Positions 1 through 7,870 of a DNA stretch of 64,000 nt are shown here, piece by piece. How positions within the stretch are numbered: the first letter of the stretch is position 1; every line of letters begins with the position of its first letter. The stretch is from Paenibacillus sinopodophylli (lineage in GTDB: Bacteria > Bacillota > Bacilli > Paenibacillales > Paenibacillaceae). Location of the stretch: NCBI RefSeq assembly GCF_005930355.1, contig NZ_VDBO01000002.1, positions 248,001-312,000 on the forward strand, written 5' to 3'. The notes below the pieces were generated by a model. The model was not told where the DNA came from and did not search any database. It saw only the letters and a program-made list of their open reading frames with translations. Position numbers and translations under genes: made by a program.

Positions 1-1
1 T

Positions 2-757
2 CGCTGCGGAACGGGTTCGCGCCGCGTTCATATGAATGGTTCCTTCCATGCAAATGAGTGGATTACATCCGCGCTGCTGATGCGTTTTGTAGCGGATTTG
101 TCCGCGGCTTATTGTACCGGCGAGGAGATCGGCGGGCAGCAGGCAGCAGATCTCTGCAGGGAAGTGACGCTATGGGTAGTGCCGATGGTCAATCCTGATG
201 GCGTCGAGCTCTCGCAGCAAGGCTTGCATGAGACGCATCCCTATTATCGGCAGCTCGTGGATTGGAATGGCGGATCGGCGCAGTTCAGCGGCTGGAAAGC
301 TAATATCCGCGGCGTGGATTTGAATGATCAGTTTCCTGCGTTCTGGGAAGAGGAGTGTAAGCGCAGAGGAATGGAGGGACCTGCACCACGCGATTATCCA
401 GGGCCTTACCCGCTTAGCGAGCCTGAGGCGGCTGCTATGGCTAGGTTCACAGACACAATCGACTTCCATCGTGTGATGGCACTGCATACGCAGGGACGCG
501 AGATTTATTGGAATTATCGTGACTTTGAGCCTGCTGAGTCAGAGCAACTAGCGAGTAAGCTGGCGAGGGTAAGCGGATACGAGGCCGTTAAGCTTACAGG
601 CAGCGATGCAGGCTATAAGGATTGGTATATCCAGCGCTACCGCAGGCCGGGATTTACCGTTGAAGCTGGTTACGGCGAGAACCCGCTTCCGATGAGCAAA
701 TTTGACTCTATTTATGTAGAACTTCAGCCGCTGCTGCTAGAGATGCTTCGTCTTTAG
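2..757 (+). CDS. M14-family zinc carboxypeptidase, 5' end outside window
   Basis: The reading frame is open to the window edge, so the N-terminus is missing. Near the edge is the M14 zinc motif HANEW (HxxE), preceded by HMNGSF. A third zinc-ligand histidine lies in ALHTQGREIYW about 146 residues later, and the catalytic glutamate in FTVEAGYGENP near the C-terminus. That order is characteristic of M14 peptidases. Homologues in spore formers cleave gamma-D-glutamyl-diaminopimelate bonds in cell-wall peptides; applying that substrate here is inference. N-terminal LysM or signal sequences, if any, would lie upstream of the window. The gene ends about 90 bases before the next one and shows no operon link to it. 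Confidence 0.88.
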   Translation, partial: RCGTGSRRVHMNGSFHANEWITSALLMRFVADLSAAYCTGEEIGGQQAADLCREVTLWVVPMVNPDGVELSQQGLHETHPYYRQLVDWNGGSAQFSGWKANIRGVDLNDQFPAFWEEECKRRGMEGPAPRDYPGPYPLSEPEAAAMARFTDTIDFHRVMALHTQGREIYWNYRDFEPAESEQLASKLARVSGYEAVKLTGSDAGYKDWYIQRYRRPGFTVEAGYGENPLPMSKFDSIYVELQPLLLEMLRL

Positions 758-846
758 CGGCCTTTGGCCTTTCATGTTTGGATAGAGCATACGAAGGGGT
801 CATATGTTATAATAAGTGAAAAAGCTCAGCAAAGGTGGAGTGTCTG

Positions 847-1086
847 ATGCGTAAATTGTTGTCGCTGCGCCACTGGCAGCAGACGTTTGTCCGTATTTTT
901 CAATTGCTGCGGTCTAAAAACGTCTCAATGCTGGACAAGCTGATCTTCACTATTCCTGTTTTCCTCTACTGGGTACTTCCAGACGTGTTGCCGCTGCCGT
1001 TTCTGCCAGTGGATGATATTGCCGTTACGATGGTGCTCGCACAATGGTTTGCCCGTAGAATGGAGACGAAGTATAATATAAAATAA
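847..1086 (+). CDS. Small DUF1232 (YkvA-like) membrane protein
   Basis: A 79-residue protein. An AAGGTGGAG ribosome site sits six bases before ATG 847, which favours this start over the in-frame GTG at 835. The middle reads LPDVLPLPFLPVDDIAV, which matches the DUF1232 pattern of a hydrophobic segment followed by a DLIPD-like turn and a conserved DD pair. The protein is short, with one hydrophobic hairpin and a basic N-terminus, so an inner-membrane location is likely. No function is established for the family. A weak TATAAT lies at 808-813, but no good -35 was found. Confidence 0.7.
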   Translation: MRKLLSLRHWQQTFVRIFQLLRSKNVSMLDKLIFTIPVFLYWVLPDVLPLPFLPVDDIAVTMVLAQWFARRMETKYNIK

Positions 1087-1130
1087 TAAAGATTGCCGCG
1101 AGGCTAATGATAAGAGGAGCTGGAATAATC

Positions 1131-1433
1131 ATGAATTGCAGAATTTCAAAAAATGCCGCAAAAGTACTACAGCTAGAGCTGGACAAGCCCGAAAACGAAG
1201 GCAAGCTGCTTCGCATTTACGTGACTCATTCACACGGCGATCACGCTCATTACGGCATGGGAATTGACGAGCCGACTGACAAGGATATTGTTGTATCAAC
1301 AGACAAAGGTATCGACGTCATTCTGGAGAAAGACAATGCTTTCTTGGACGGCGTACGCATCGATTATTTCTATGTGCCTGAAGAAGGCTTTGCCGTCACG
1401 AATCCAACCAAGGGCAACCACGGCGATCACTAG
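1131..1433 (+). CDS. HesB/IscA-fold protein with histidines in place of the cysteines
   Basis: A 100-residue protein starting at ATG 1131, ten bases after an AAGAGGAGC ribosome site. The pattern is that of the HesB/IscA (Fe-S biogenesis) fold: an N-terminal helix, then a strand running into YGMGIDEPT, then VILEKDNAFLDGVRIDYFYV and a terminal GFAVTNP. A-type carriers have a metal-binding cysteine just before the YGL.LDEP segment and a CxC near the end. Here the first site reads THSHGDHAHYG (His33, 35, 38, 40) and the C-terminus reads NHGDH. The only cysteine is Cys3. It may bind a metal such as zinc or iron through histidines rather than carry an Fe-S cluster; that is inference. It could alternatively have lost metal binding. 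Confidence 0.75.
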   Translation: MNCRISKNAAKVLQLELDKPENEGKLLRIYVTHSHGDHAHYGMGIDEPTDKDIVVSTDKGIDVILEKDNAFLDGVRIDYFYVPEEGFAVTNPTKGNHGDH

Positions 1434-1468
1434 GTTTCCTTCGTATCCGGTTGAAATGGTCAGTTATT

Positions 1469-1693
1469 ATGGCAAATGACATTCGAGTTTGCGACAAATG
1501 CAAACACACCCAGTTGAAATCAATTGTACCTAAGCTGCAGAAGCTGGCGCCGGACGCAGAGATCCGCGTCGGCTGTAAATCCTATTGCGGGCCTTGTGCC
1601 CGCTACGCATTTATTTTTATTAATGGCAGATACATTAAGGCAGTAAACGAGGATGAGGCCATCGAGAAGGTCCGACCTTATATCAAGAAATAG
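1469..1693 (+). CDS. YuzB-like DUF1450 protein
   Basis: A 74-residue protein close to the usual DUF1450 length. It has an N-terminal CDKC pair, then VGCKSYCGPCARYAFIFINGRYI, in which four more cysteines cluster, and ends in a short helix. The cysteine pattern suggests metal or redox chemistry, but no activity is established for the family. The start is uncertain: ATG 1469 gives the usual N-terminus, but no strong ribosome site precedes it, and an in-frame TTG at 1451 is possible. It begins 35 bases after the HesB-like gene with no terminator between, so the two are probably co-transcribed, an interesting pairing of a cysteine-rich and a histidine-rich small protein. Confidence 0.75.
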   Translation: MANDIRVCDKCKHTQLKSIVPKLQKLAPDAEIRVGCKSYCGPCARYAFIFINGRYIKAVNEDEAIEKVRPYIKK

Positions 1694-1700
1694 ACGAGCC

Positions 1701-1744
1701 GACAACAGGACCTTACGAGCATTTTTTCGTAAGGTCCTGTTGTC
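1701..1744. terminator. Perfect 18-bp inverted repeat after the DUF1450 gene
   Basis: The arms GACAACAGGACCTTACGA and their exact complement enclose an eight-base T-rich loop. It begins seven bases after the DUF1450 stop codon and lies 28 bases before the next start. No T-run follows on the plus strand, so it may be a weak terminator or an mRNA 3'-end stabiliser rather than a textbook intrinsic terminator. Confidence 0.6.
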
Positions 1745-1772
1745 TATCCGCTGAACCGGAAGGAGCACGAGG

Positions 1773-2387
1773 GTGGACATAACGACTCCGCAGCTGTTAT
1801 ATCATGGTACAACAAGCGATACCGTTCAATCTTTTGGGCGTAAGCTGCTCAATTCGCCATACTGGCGTCCAGGCAAGGATTTCGGAGAAGGCTTCTACAC
1901 AACGATCTCGATCGCGCAAGCGCGCAAATGGTCGCATAAGGCGGCTAAGGAATCTTGGAGTGGCAGTAAGCCGTGCGTGCTTGTTATCGAGTTCGCATCT
2001 GTGCCGGAACGGGTGGAGCCGCTGCTGTTTTTGTCGGACTCGCCAGCATGGGCGTCCTTTATCTATGCTCATCGGAGAGCAACCGTCAAGGGTGAGGATC
2101 CTTGCGGCATTCATCCGGACATCATAATAGGCCCGATGGCGGACAATGATACTGGAAAAATCGTACATAAAGCAGTACAATTAGAGAAAGATGAGCAATG
2201 GTTTTATGAGCAGATTACAGTATCGCGCAAAGGCAGAAAGCTGGATTCGCTTAGGCTCGGGAATCAAGTTGTTTTTTGCTCCGAGCGTTGGGAGTCGCAT
2301 GTTAAGCTTGTCGGCTGGCATATCTATACGGGAAGCAGGTGGGTGTATCATGAAAGCGAGAGCACAGGTCAGGCTGAGTTTGTATGA
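1773..2387 (+). CDS. DUF3990-domain protein, ADP-ribosyltransferase-like fold
   Basis: A 204-residue protein starting at GTG 1773 behind GGAAGGAG. The N-terminus has LYHGTT, followed by DFGEGFYTT and an Ala-Arg-Lys-Trp helix. This is the DUF3990 signature, and it resembles the H-G-[ST] and Y-[ST] motifs of ADP-ribosyltransferase folds. The C-terminal NQVVFCSERW segment also fits the family ending. No signal peptide is seen, so it is probably cytosolic. Catalytic activity is inference: family placement suggests NAD-dependent modification, but no substrate is known. The following gene starts inside its 3' end, so the two products are probably made together. Confidence 0.72.
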   Translation: MDITTPQLLYHGTTSDTVQSFGRKLLNSPYWRPGKDFGEGFYTTISIAQARKWSHKAAKESWSGSKPCVLVIEFASVPERVEPLLFLSDSPAWASFIYAHRRATVKGEDPCGIHPDIIIGPMADNDTGKIVHKAVQLEKDEQWFYEQITVSRKGRKLDSLRLGNQVVFCSERWESHVKLVGWHIYTGSRWVYHESESTGQAEFV

Positions 2388-2649
2388 GCGAGGCATAGTC
2401 GAGGCGCTATCCGCCAATTACGGTTATACTGCTGCGGACGCGAGAGCGCTGGTGGTAGAGTATATCGAGGTCGTACGCAAGCTGGGCGGCTATGATCATT
2501 GCGGCTATTATGCCGAGCTAGTTGACCGTGCCCGTCGATTGGGGCATTCGCCAGCGCAGTGGCTGGAGCATATTCAAGGTATAGAGAAGGGCGAGCTTAG
2601 GGATCGCGGCATTGCATCCGAAGAACGTCAATATTTGCAGACGAAGTAA
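2350..2649 (+). CDS. Unknown 99-residue protein overlapping the DUF3990 gene
   Basis: Starts at ATG 2350 behind a GCAGGTGGGTG site and overlaps the preceding gene by 38 bases in another frame. The longer open frame back to 2191 lies entirely inside the DUF3990 gene and is unlikely to be translated. I do not recognise the product. It is helical and charged, contains a tyrosine-rich GGYDHCGYYAELV stretch and a C-terminal acidic helix, and has no membrane segment or signal. Tight overlap with a toxin-like fold would suit an antitoxin or partner protein, but antitoxins usually precede the toxin gene, so this is only a hypothesis. Confidence 0.6.
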   Translation: MKARAQVRLSLYERGIVEALSANYGYTAADARALVVEYIEVVRKLGGYDHCGYYAELVDRARRLGHSPAQWLEHIQGIEKGELRDRGIASEERQYLQTK

Positions 2650-2710
2650 TAGGATGCAACACTGTTCTTGATTGCCGCCTTATCGGCTGGCAAGAATAAT
2701 AAATAAACCG

Positions 2711-2745
2711 AAGGACAGCGTTCAATTCGCTGCCCTTTTCTTTTT
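2711..2745 (+). terminator. Intrinsic terminator after the DUF3990 operon
   Basis: AAGGACAGCG and CGCTGCCCTT form a ten-base stem with one mismatch around a seven-base loop, followed by TTTTCTTTTT. It lies about 60 bases after the stop of the unknown gene. The remaining bases up to the next gene at 2929 show short palindromes (GATC...GATC, ACGC...GCGT) but no feature I can name. Confidence 0.65.
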
Positions 2746-2928
2746 ACATGGCTATATTCGTTTGTGTATTCATTCATTTAGAGCTTGTGGATTGGGACTC
2801 ATCAGGTTTATCTAATTGCAAGATAACGATCAAAGTGATCCGTAACGCTAACGTGAAAGCGTAAGACGCTGTTCGTCGTGCTGTTTGTTTCATCTGCGTG
2901 TGCATAGGAATAGAAGGAGGAAATGGGA

Positions 2929-4368
2929 ATGCGTAAGCCAGCTGTGTATTACTTGTTCGGATTATGTGCAGCGTTTGCTTGCTTGGTCGCTTCGGAGCTT
3001 ATCTGGCTGCCAGCTCCGCTGAAGCTTGCGAGCGGCATGCAATGGATTGAAATGATTGATTGGCTGTTCTACCTCGTGGCGATTATCCCGCTATGCTGGG
3101 CTGTGGGAGCATTGCTCGGTATATGGCAGCAACGCAAGCGGAAGGGTCTCTTTATTGCTCTGCAAAGCCTTAGGCTTGTAATTGCTGCACTAGGGGTTAT
3201 AGGTGCATGCCTCATTTGGATTGATCCGGCGAATCTTCTAACGCTGCTGCTCGTTATAGGCGCGGCGGTGCCGCTTGTGTATGCGGATCTGCTGGTAGGC
3301 GAGGGAGTAGAGAATGTGCGAGCGGCTAAGCTGCTTCGTGCTGATGGAGGACAAACGGCTCGCTCCAAGCAATCATTTTTGCCGATCTGGCTGCCGAAGC
3401 GAGGGACAACGGTACTCATCTTGTCGATTGTTATTCTCCTCGTTCTGCTTTGTCCGACAGGCTATAACGTTACCTATCCCGGAATGACGCTGAATATGAA
3501 TCGCTACGCGCATGTGGAGGGCGGACAGCAAGGGGGGACGGTTAACGGCGTTCTCGTATTTGATCGGCCTGCCGTACCTGTGGACTGGCTTTATGCGAGC
3601 TTGCTGCCTTCTTACAGCTTCGAGAAGAAACCGGAGAATGAACCTCCGCTTACGGAAACCTACACGCAAGTCGTCATGATGAAGACGGATGCGAACAGCG
3701 TTGCTGCTGCGGTCGCGATGAAGATGGCCGGTATTGGCAAAGGCGTGACAGCGGACGGCGTTCGCGTTGTAGCGATCGTGAAAGACAGCCCCGCCGATGG
3801 CCTCCTGAGGGCAGGAGATATTATTGATCATTTGGATGGACAAGCTGTACGCTCAATAAGCGATATGACCAGCTATATGCAGAAATCGGTAGAGCCGGGA
3901 GCCACGGTATCGGTTGCGTTTAGAAGGGCTGGGGAAGCCAAAGTGGAGCAAGTTTCTACGGAGGCCGCTCCTGATCAGGCTGAGAGAGCAGTATTCGGCA
4001 TTTCCGTACAGACCGAGCTGTTACTTGATATTCCGCGAACGATGGATTACAAACGCTATATGGCTCACATAGGCGGTCCATCGCATGGAGCGATGCTGAC
4101 GCTTGCCATTATCGATCAGCTGACGCCCGGCGGTGTTACATTCGGCAATCAAGTTGCTGGTACGGGGACGATAGAGGCAGATGGAACCATTGGTCTTATC
4201 GGGGGGATTAAGCAGAAGGCATTTGCCATTAGCCGTACGGATGCAGATGTGTTTTTTGTACCAGCTGCACTTGCGGATGAGGCTCGCAGCGGAGCTCCAG
4301 AGTTGAATATCGTTCCGGTAGAGAAGATTGATGATGTGCTGGATTGGCTTAGTCAGCGTAAGAAATAG
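2929..4368 (+). CDS. SepM-like membrane protease with PDZ and Lon-type domains
   Basis: A 479-residue protein. AAGGAGG at 2914-2920 favours ATG 2929 over the ATG at 2923. The N-terminal 180 residues hold about four or five hydrophobic segments, unlike the single anchor usual in SepM/YlbL. A PDZ domain follows (GDIIDHLDGQAVRSISDM region), then a Lon proteolytic domain. The catalytic serine is in GGPSHG (about Ser385) and the lysine in GGIKQKA (about Lys428). Their spacing of 43 matches the Ser-Lys dyad of Lon proteases. SepM processes peptide pheromones in streptococci; the substrate here is unknown. The proteolytic part should face outside the membrane. Confidence 0.88.
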   Translation: MRKPAVYYLFGLCAAFACLVASELIWLPAPLKLASGMQWIEMIDWLFYLVAIIPLCWAVGALLGIWQQRKRKGLFIALQSLRLVIAALGVIGACLIWIDPANLLTLLLVIGAAVPLVYADLLVGEGVENVRAAKLLRADGGQTARSKQSFLPIWLPKRGTTVLILSIVILLVLLCPTGYNVTYPGMTLNMNRYAHVEGGQQGGTVNGVLVFDRPAVPVDWLYASLLPSYSFEKKPENEPPLTETYTQVVMMKTDANSVAAAVAMKMAGIGKGVTADGVRVVAIVKDSPADGLLRAGDIIDHLDGQAVRSISDMTSYMQKSVEPGATVSVAFRRAGEAKVEQVSTEAAPDQAERAVFGISVQTELLLDIPRTMDYKRYMAHIGGPSHGAMLTLAIIDQLTPGGVTFGNQVAGTGTIEADGTIGLIGGIKQKAFAISRTDADVFFVPAALADEARSGAPELNIVPVEKIDDVLDWLSQRKK

Positions 4369-4372
4369 TATT

Positions 4373-4424
4373 AAACCACAAAGAAGCTCTCCAGCCTGCA
4401 GGCTGGAGAGCTTCTTTGTGGTTT
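4373..4424. terminator. 52-bp perfect palindrome, bidirectional terminator
   Basis: Two exact 24-base arms flank a TGCA centre and end in AAA/TTT on both strands. It sits two bases after the SepM-like stop codon and between convergent genes, so it can stop transcription from both sides. The perfection and length are unusual even for a bidirectional terminator. Confidence 0.85.
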
Positions 4425-4432
4425 GCCACGCA

Positions 4433-4515
4433 TGCGATTAACTAGGCGGTGAAAGTCCACTGTGTGGGTTTGAACTTACCCGAGTACATTTGTTCGGAAT
4501 GGAAGCCGACCTAGC
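4433..4515 (+). other. Structured element resembling the 5' end of a group II intron
   Basis: Starts ATGCGATTAACTAGGCGG and continues TGAAAGTCCACTGTG. CTAGGCGG (4442-4449) can pair with CCGACCTAG (4507-4515), enclosing two small hairpins (GGGT/ACCC and CCGA/TCGG). The GGTGAAAGTCCAC run and the GGAAGCCGA run resemble parts of bacterial group II intron domain I from memory. No reverse transcriptase gene, domain V or second boundary is present. It may be a deletion remnant or an unrelated structured RNA. It ends just inside the 3' flank of the sulfatase gene. Confidence 0.35.
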
Positions 4516-4523
4516 TTCATTAA

Positions 4524-6557
4524 TCAGCGAGCAGCTGTTTCGATATCGTTCGCAGCGTGCGCTTCGGTAGCGGACTGTTCTTTGAACAGGTCGATGAGGT
4601 CGTTCATGATGATCTGATCGGACATGGCAAGCTCGGTACGAGCATTCTCTGCTGCATGCATGCATGCGTTCATATCGGTTTTCGTTTGATTGGGGATGCT
4701 CCAGCAAGTTCCATTCTCAACGATGCTGTCAGAGGATGGGAGATAATAGACGTTGCCATCCGTAAACGATCCGTTGCGCTGAACGACAAGCTTGCCTGCT
4801 AGCAGCAGCTCGGTAAGCAGCGGCGTGCCGATTAAATATTGATTGGCGGTCGATATGCCGAGAAGATGCATAATCGTTGGCGTTACATCAAGCTGTCCGC
4901 CAGCATAGGTATAAGTTCCGGCATGTTCGTTGCCCGGTAGATGAATGAGCAAGGGAACCTGTTTGAGTGCCATCTGGCGTTCTAGTTCATTAAGCGGCTT
5001 GCCGAGGAAGGTTTCGAGCAGAGACCAATCTTTAATAGAGTTGTCATGATCGCCATACATCGCCAATATCGTATTATCCCAAAGCCCTTCGTCTTTCAAC
5101 CGAGCGATAAGCTCGCCGAGCGCAGCATCGACATAATGAATCGACTGCAGATAGTCACCCATGATTGTGCCATCCAGCTCACCTAAGCTAAGCTTTTGTT
5201 CAGCTTTGGGCATCGTGAATGGATAATGGCTGGACAACGTGATAAGAAAGGAATAGAACGGCTGTTTTTGCTCAGAAATAACATCCAAGGATTGTCTAAA
5301 GAAAGACTTGTCGCCAAGCGCCCAGCCGATTTTCTCATCCAGTGTGAAATGTTTCAAGCTGTAAAAGTTGTCGTAGCGCATGTTGTGATACATCGTGTTG
5401 CGATTCCAAAAACCGCCCTCATAAGCATGGAAGACGGAGGTGCTATAGCCTTCATCCTTCAAGGTGGAAGGCATGCAGTCGAATTCATTCGGCGCATATT
5501 GGATAAACACAGAGCCATTCGGGACGGGCTGCATCGAGCAGTTGGCCGTGAAATCAGCATCCGAGGTTCGGCCCTGCGCCGTCTGGTGATAGAACTGGCT
5601 GAAGTAGGCGCTCTGCTTGATCAGCTCATTCAGATGCGGCGTTATTTCTTGACCGCCAATCGATTGGTTGATCATGAAATTTTGGAACGCCTCAAGCTGG
5701 ACCATAATGACGTTGCTGCCCGCATATGCTCCATATAGCTTGTCCTGCTCAAGCGCCACGCGTATAGCAGTGCGACCCTCGATCCAGTTCTTCGTTTCCG
5801 AGGCTTGCTCGGCAGTGACGGTCTCCGCATCAAACCAGTTGCGCTTCACGTAGCGATAAGCATCGTAACCGTGAAAGCCGAGTGCCCCAGTTACGTTATA
5901 GATGGATAGATTCCACCAATTGCCTTCGAATATTCCTTGTCCCCAAGTTCGTTTTGCCTCATTAATATTCGTGAATACGAGTGAGGTTCCGATTCCGAAA
6001 ATAACAGCGCTAAGCACGACACGAATAACTGCCTTTTGCCAAACGGGAGTAATTCGCCGGTACTCATTCGCATAGCGAAGATCGCTTCTGCCGCGTACTA
6101 GCGTATAGAAAGCAAACGGTACGATAATGACCCAGTCCAAAAAGAGTAGAAAGTCTTTGGCGTGAAGCAAGGTGCCTATACTCTCTCCAAGCGAGTCAAC
6201 CTGGCTGAATTGCAGCAGCACGGGAATGGAGATCAAATCTTGGAAGTAGCGATAGTAAATAATATCGGCGTAAAGGACAAAGGAAGCAATCATATTAAGG
6301 ACGATAAGAGAAAGAATCCTTCCCCTTGCGGGAAGCCAAATCGTCCAGAAGCTGAACAGAATAATGGCGCCAAGCTCGATGATGGCATCAGTGCTGGTCA
6401 TTTCCATATTTTTTACATTTAGTATAACTGAGAACAAATATACTTTAGCCATCATCGCAGCGATAAACAACAGCAGGTCAATGGCTTTGAGACGCTGCAG
6501 CCAGACTAGAGTGGTGCTCATCGTACGGCGCAATGGCTTTTGATTATTCCAATACAT
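4524..6557 (-). CDS. LtaS-like membrane sulfatase (lipoteichoic acid synthase family)
   Basis: A 677-residue protein. Roughly the first 200 residues contain five hydrophobic segments; an extracellular sulfatase-type domain follows. The catalytic threonine lies in QGRTSD (about Thr331), a metal-binding glutamate in VQLEAFQNF, and the Asp-His pair in YGDHDN. These match LtaS/YflE/YqgS enzymes, which transfer glycerol-phosphate from phosphatidylglycerol to lipoteichoic acid or to its primer. Length and domain order fit. The residues after about 590 are less conserved and have a polar, acidic end. Start ATG follows GGGAGG. It lies 18 bases downstream of the THUMP methyltransferase gene, so both are probably transcribed together. 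Confidence 0.9.
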   Translation of the reverse strand: MYWNNQKPLRRTMSTTLVWLQRLKAIDLLLFIAAMMAKVYLFSVILNVKNMEMTSTDAIIELGAIILFSFWTIWLPARGRILSLIVLNMIASFVLYADIIYYRYFQDLISIPVLLQFSQVDSLGESIGTLLHAKDFLLFLDWVIIVPFAFYTLVRGRSDLRYANEYRRITPVWQKAVIRVVLSAVIFGIGTSLVFTNINEAKRTWGQGIFEGNWWNLSIYNVTGALGFHGYDAYRYVKRNWFDAETVTAEQASETKNWIEGRTAIRVALEQDKLYGAYAGSNVIMVQLEAFQNFMINQSIGGQEITPHLNELIKQSAYFSQFYHQTAQGRTSDADFTANCSMQPVPNGSVFIQYAPNEFDCMPSTLKDEGYSTSVFHAYEGGFWNRNTMYHNMRYDNFYSLKHFTLDEKIGWALGDKSFFRQSLDVISEQKQPFYSFLITLSSHYPFTMPKAEQKLSLGELDGTIMGDYLQSIHYVDAALGELIARLKDEGLWDNTILAMYGDHDNSIKDWSLLETFLGKPLNELERQMALKQVPLLIHLPGNEHAGTYTYAGGQLDVTPTIMHLLGISTANQYLIGTPLLTELLLAGKLVVQRNGSFTDGNVYYLPSSDSIVENGTCWSIPNQTKTDMNACMHAAENARTELAMSDQIIMNDLIDLFKEQSATEAHAANDIETAAR

Positions 6558-6575
6558 AACGCTAATAGCCTCCCT

Positions 6576-7727
6576 TTATTGCTGCGAACGATTGCCGCGC
6601 GGGGGGAGCGGTCCGAAAAACTGCAAGTAATTACACTCGATGCGACCATTGAAGAGCTTACGCTTCTTATCGGCGGGACGACCGAAATAATGCTCGATAG
6701 AAGTGGAAGGGCTGATCGAGAAATACGACCATGTCGGGTAATGAAGCGCAGTTAAGCCGAATTGGCGCATAGCCGCTTCTGCTTGCACATCATCGCCAAG
6801 GCGCTCACCATAAGGTGGATTCGTAATGATGACGCCGTAGTCGCCCTCTAGCTTTACTTTCGCAACGGGCTGGACGGTCAGCTTGATTTCTTTGCCGAAG
6901 CCGGCTTTCTTAATTGCTGCCTCTGCAATTTCTATAGCCCCAGGGTCGATATCGGAGCCTGCAATTTGCAAAGGAATATTATCCTTAACGAGACCGAATG
7001 CTTCGTCGCGAGCTTCATCCCACAGCTCATTCGGAATAAGCGGCCAGCCTTCGCTGTTGAAGCTGCGGCGGAGTCCAGGTGCAATATTCCAGCCGATCAT
7101 GGCTGCTTCAATTAAGATGGTGCCCGAGCCGCAGAACGGATCATACAACGGGCGTTCTGGATTCCAGCGGCTAAGCTGAACAAGTGCAGCGGCGAGCGTT
7201 TCCCTAATCGGAGCTTCAGTCGCGACTTTGCGGTAACCGCGTTTGTGCAAGCCATCGCCCGTTGTGTCGAGCGTAAGCATCGCGCGATCGTTCATCAGCG
7301 TAACCTCGATGACATAACGTCCGCCATTCTCAGGAAACCATTCCGTGCCATATTGAGCTGTCATCTTGTCGACAACGGCCTTCTTGACGATGCCTTGACA
7401 GGCGGGAACGCTTGTCAGCTGTGACTTCTGCGAGCGTCCATTGACGGGGAATTCTCCATCATTCGGAATCCATGTGGGCCAGTCGAGCGCCTTTGTTCCT
7501 TCGAACAGCTCATCGAAGGTAGTGGCAGGGAATTCTCCCATTTTGATCAAAATACGTCCTGCGGTTCGAAGCCAAAGATTGGTTCGGCAAATATCGAGCG
7601 GTCCGCCCGTGAAATTCACGCGTCCGTTCTCGACTTGGAGGTCGGTATAACCTAAATCTTTCAGCTCACGTGCGACAACCGCCTCTAACCCCATCGGTGC
7701 GGTTGCGATTAGCTGTAACTTTTCCAT
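6576..7727 (-). CDS. THUMP-domain 23S rRNA (guanine-N2) methyltransferase-like protein, YpsC type
   Basis: A 383-residue protein. The N-terminal THUMP domain (about residues 1-150) begins with the conserved IATAPMGLEAVVARELKDLG. The methyltransferase domain has YDPFCGSGTILIEAA for S-adenosylmethionine binding and ITNPPYGERLGD as the N6/N2-type catalytic motif. This matches the RlmL N-terminal half and Bacillus YpsC. The enzyme should methylate a guanine in rRNA; the exact position cannot be read from sequence. The start codon is preceded only by a weak GAGAGTG. First gene of a probable two-gene operon with the LtaS-like gene. Confidence 0.88.
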   Translation of the reverse strand: MEKLQLIATAPMGLEAVVARELKDLGYTDLQVENGRVNFTGGPLDICRTNLWLRTAGRILIKMGEFPATTFDELFEGTKALDWPTWIPNDGEFPVNGRSQKSQLTSVPACQGIVKKAVVDKMTAQYGTEWFPENGGRYVIEVTLMNDRAMLTLDTTGDGLHKRGYRKVATEAPIRETLAAALVQLSRWNPERPLYDPFCGSGTILIEAAMIGWNIAPGLRRSFNSEGWPLIPNELWDEARDEAFGLVKDNIPLQIAGSDIDPGAIEIAEAAIKKAGFGKEIKLTVQPVAKVKLEGDYGVIITNPPYGERLGDDVQAEAAMRQFGLTALHYPTWSYFSISPSTSIEHYFGRPADKKRKLFNGRIECNYLQFFGPLPPRGNRSQQ

Positions 7728-7870
7728 TGTACACTCTCATTTCATTCATACTTTGCGATATTGGATGCTGCTTCATAAGCCTATGCTTGTATCCCCGTGA
7801 ACAAAAACATACAATCAAGTATAGGGCAAACCAGCTAGTTTTTACAAATTGTAAAATTGGAGAGAAAAGA

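Noticed and set aside
2191-2349. Longer N-terminus for the unknown gene after DUF3990
   Set aside because: The region lies inside the DUF3990 gene and has no ribosome site; ATG 2350 has one.
5196-5738. 180-codon frame antisense to the LtaS-like gene
   Set aside because: The opposite strand carries the catalytic motifs of a sulfatase; the antisense product has no ribosome site or recognisable domain.
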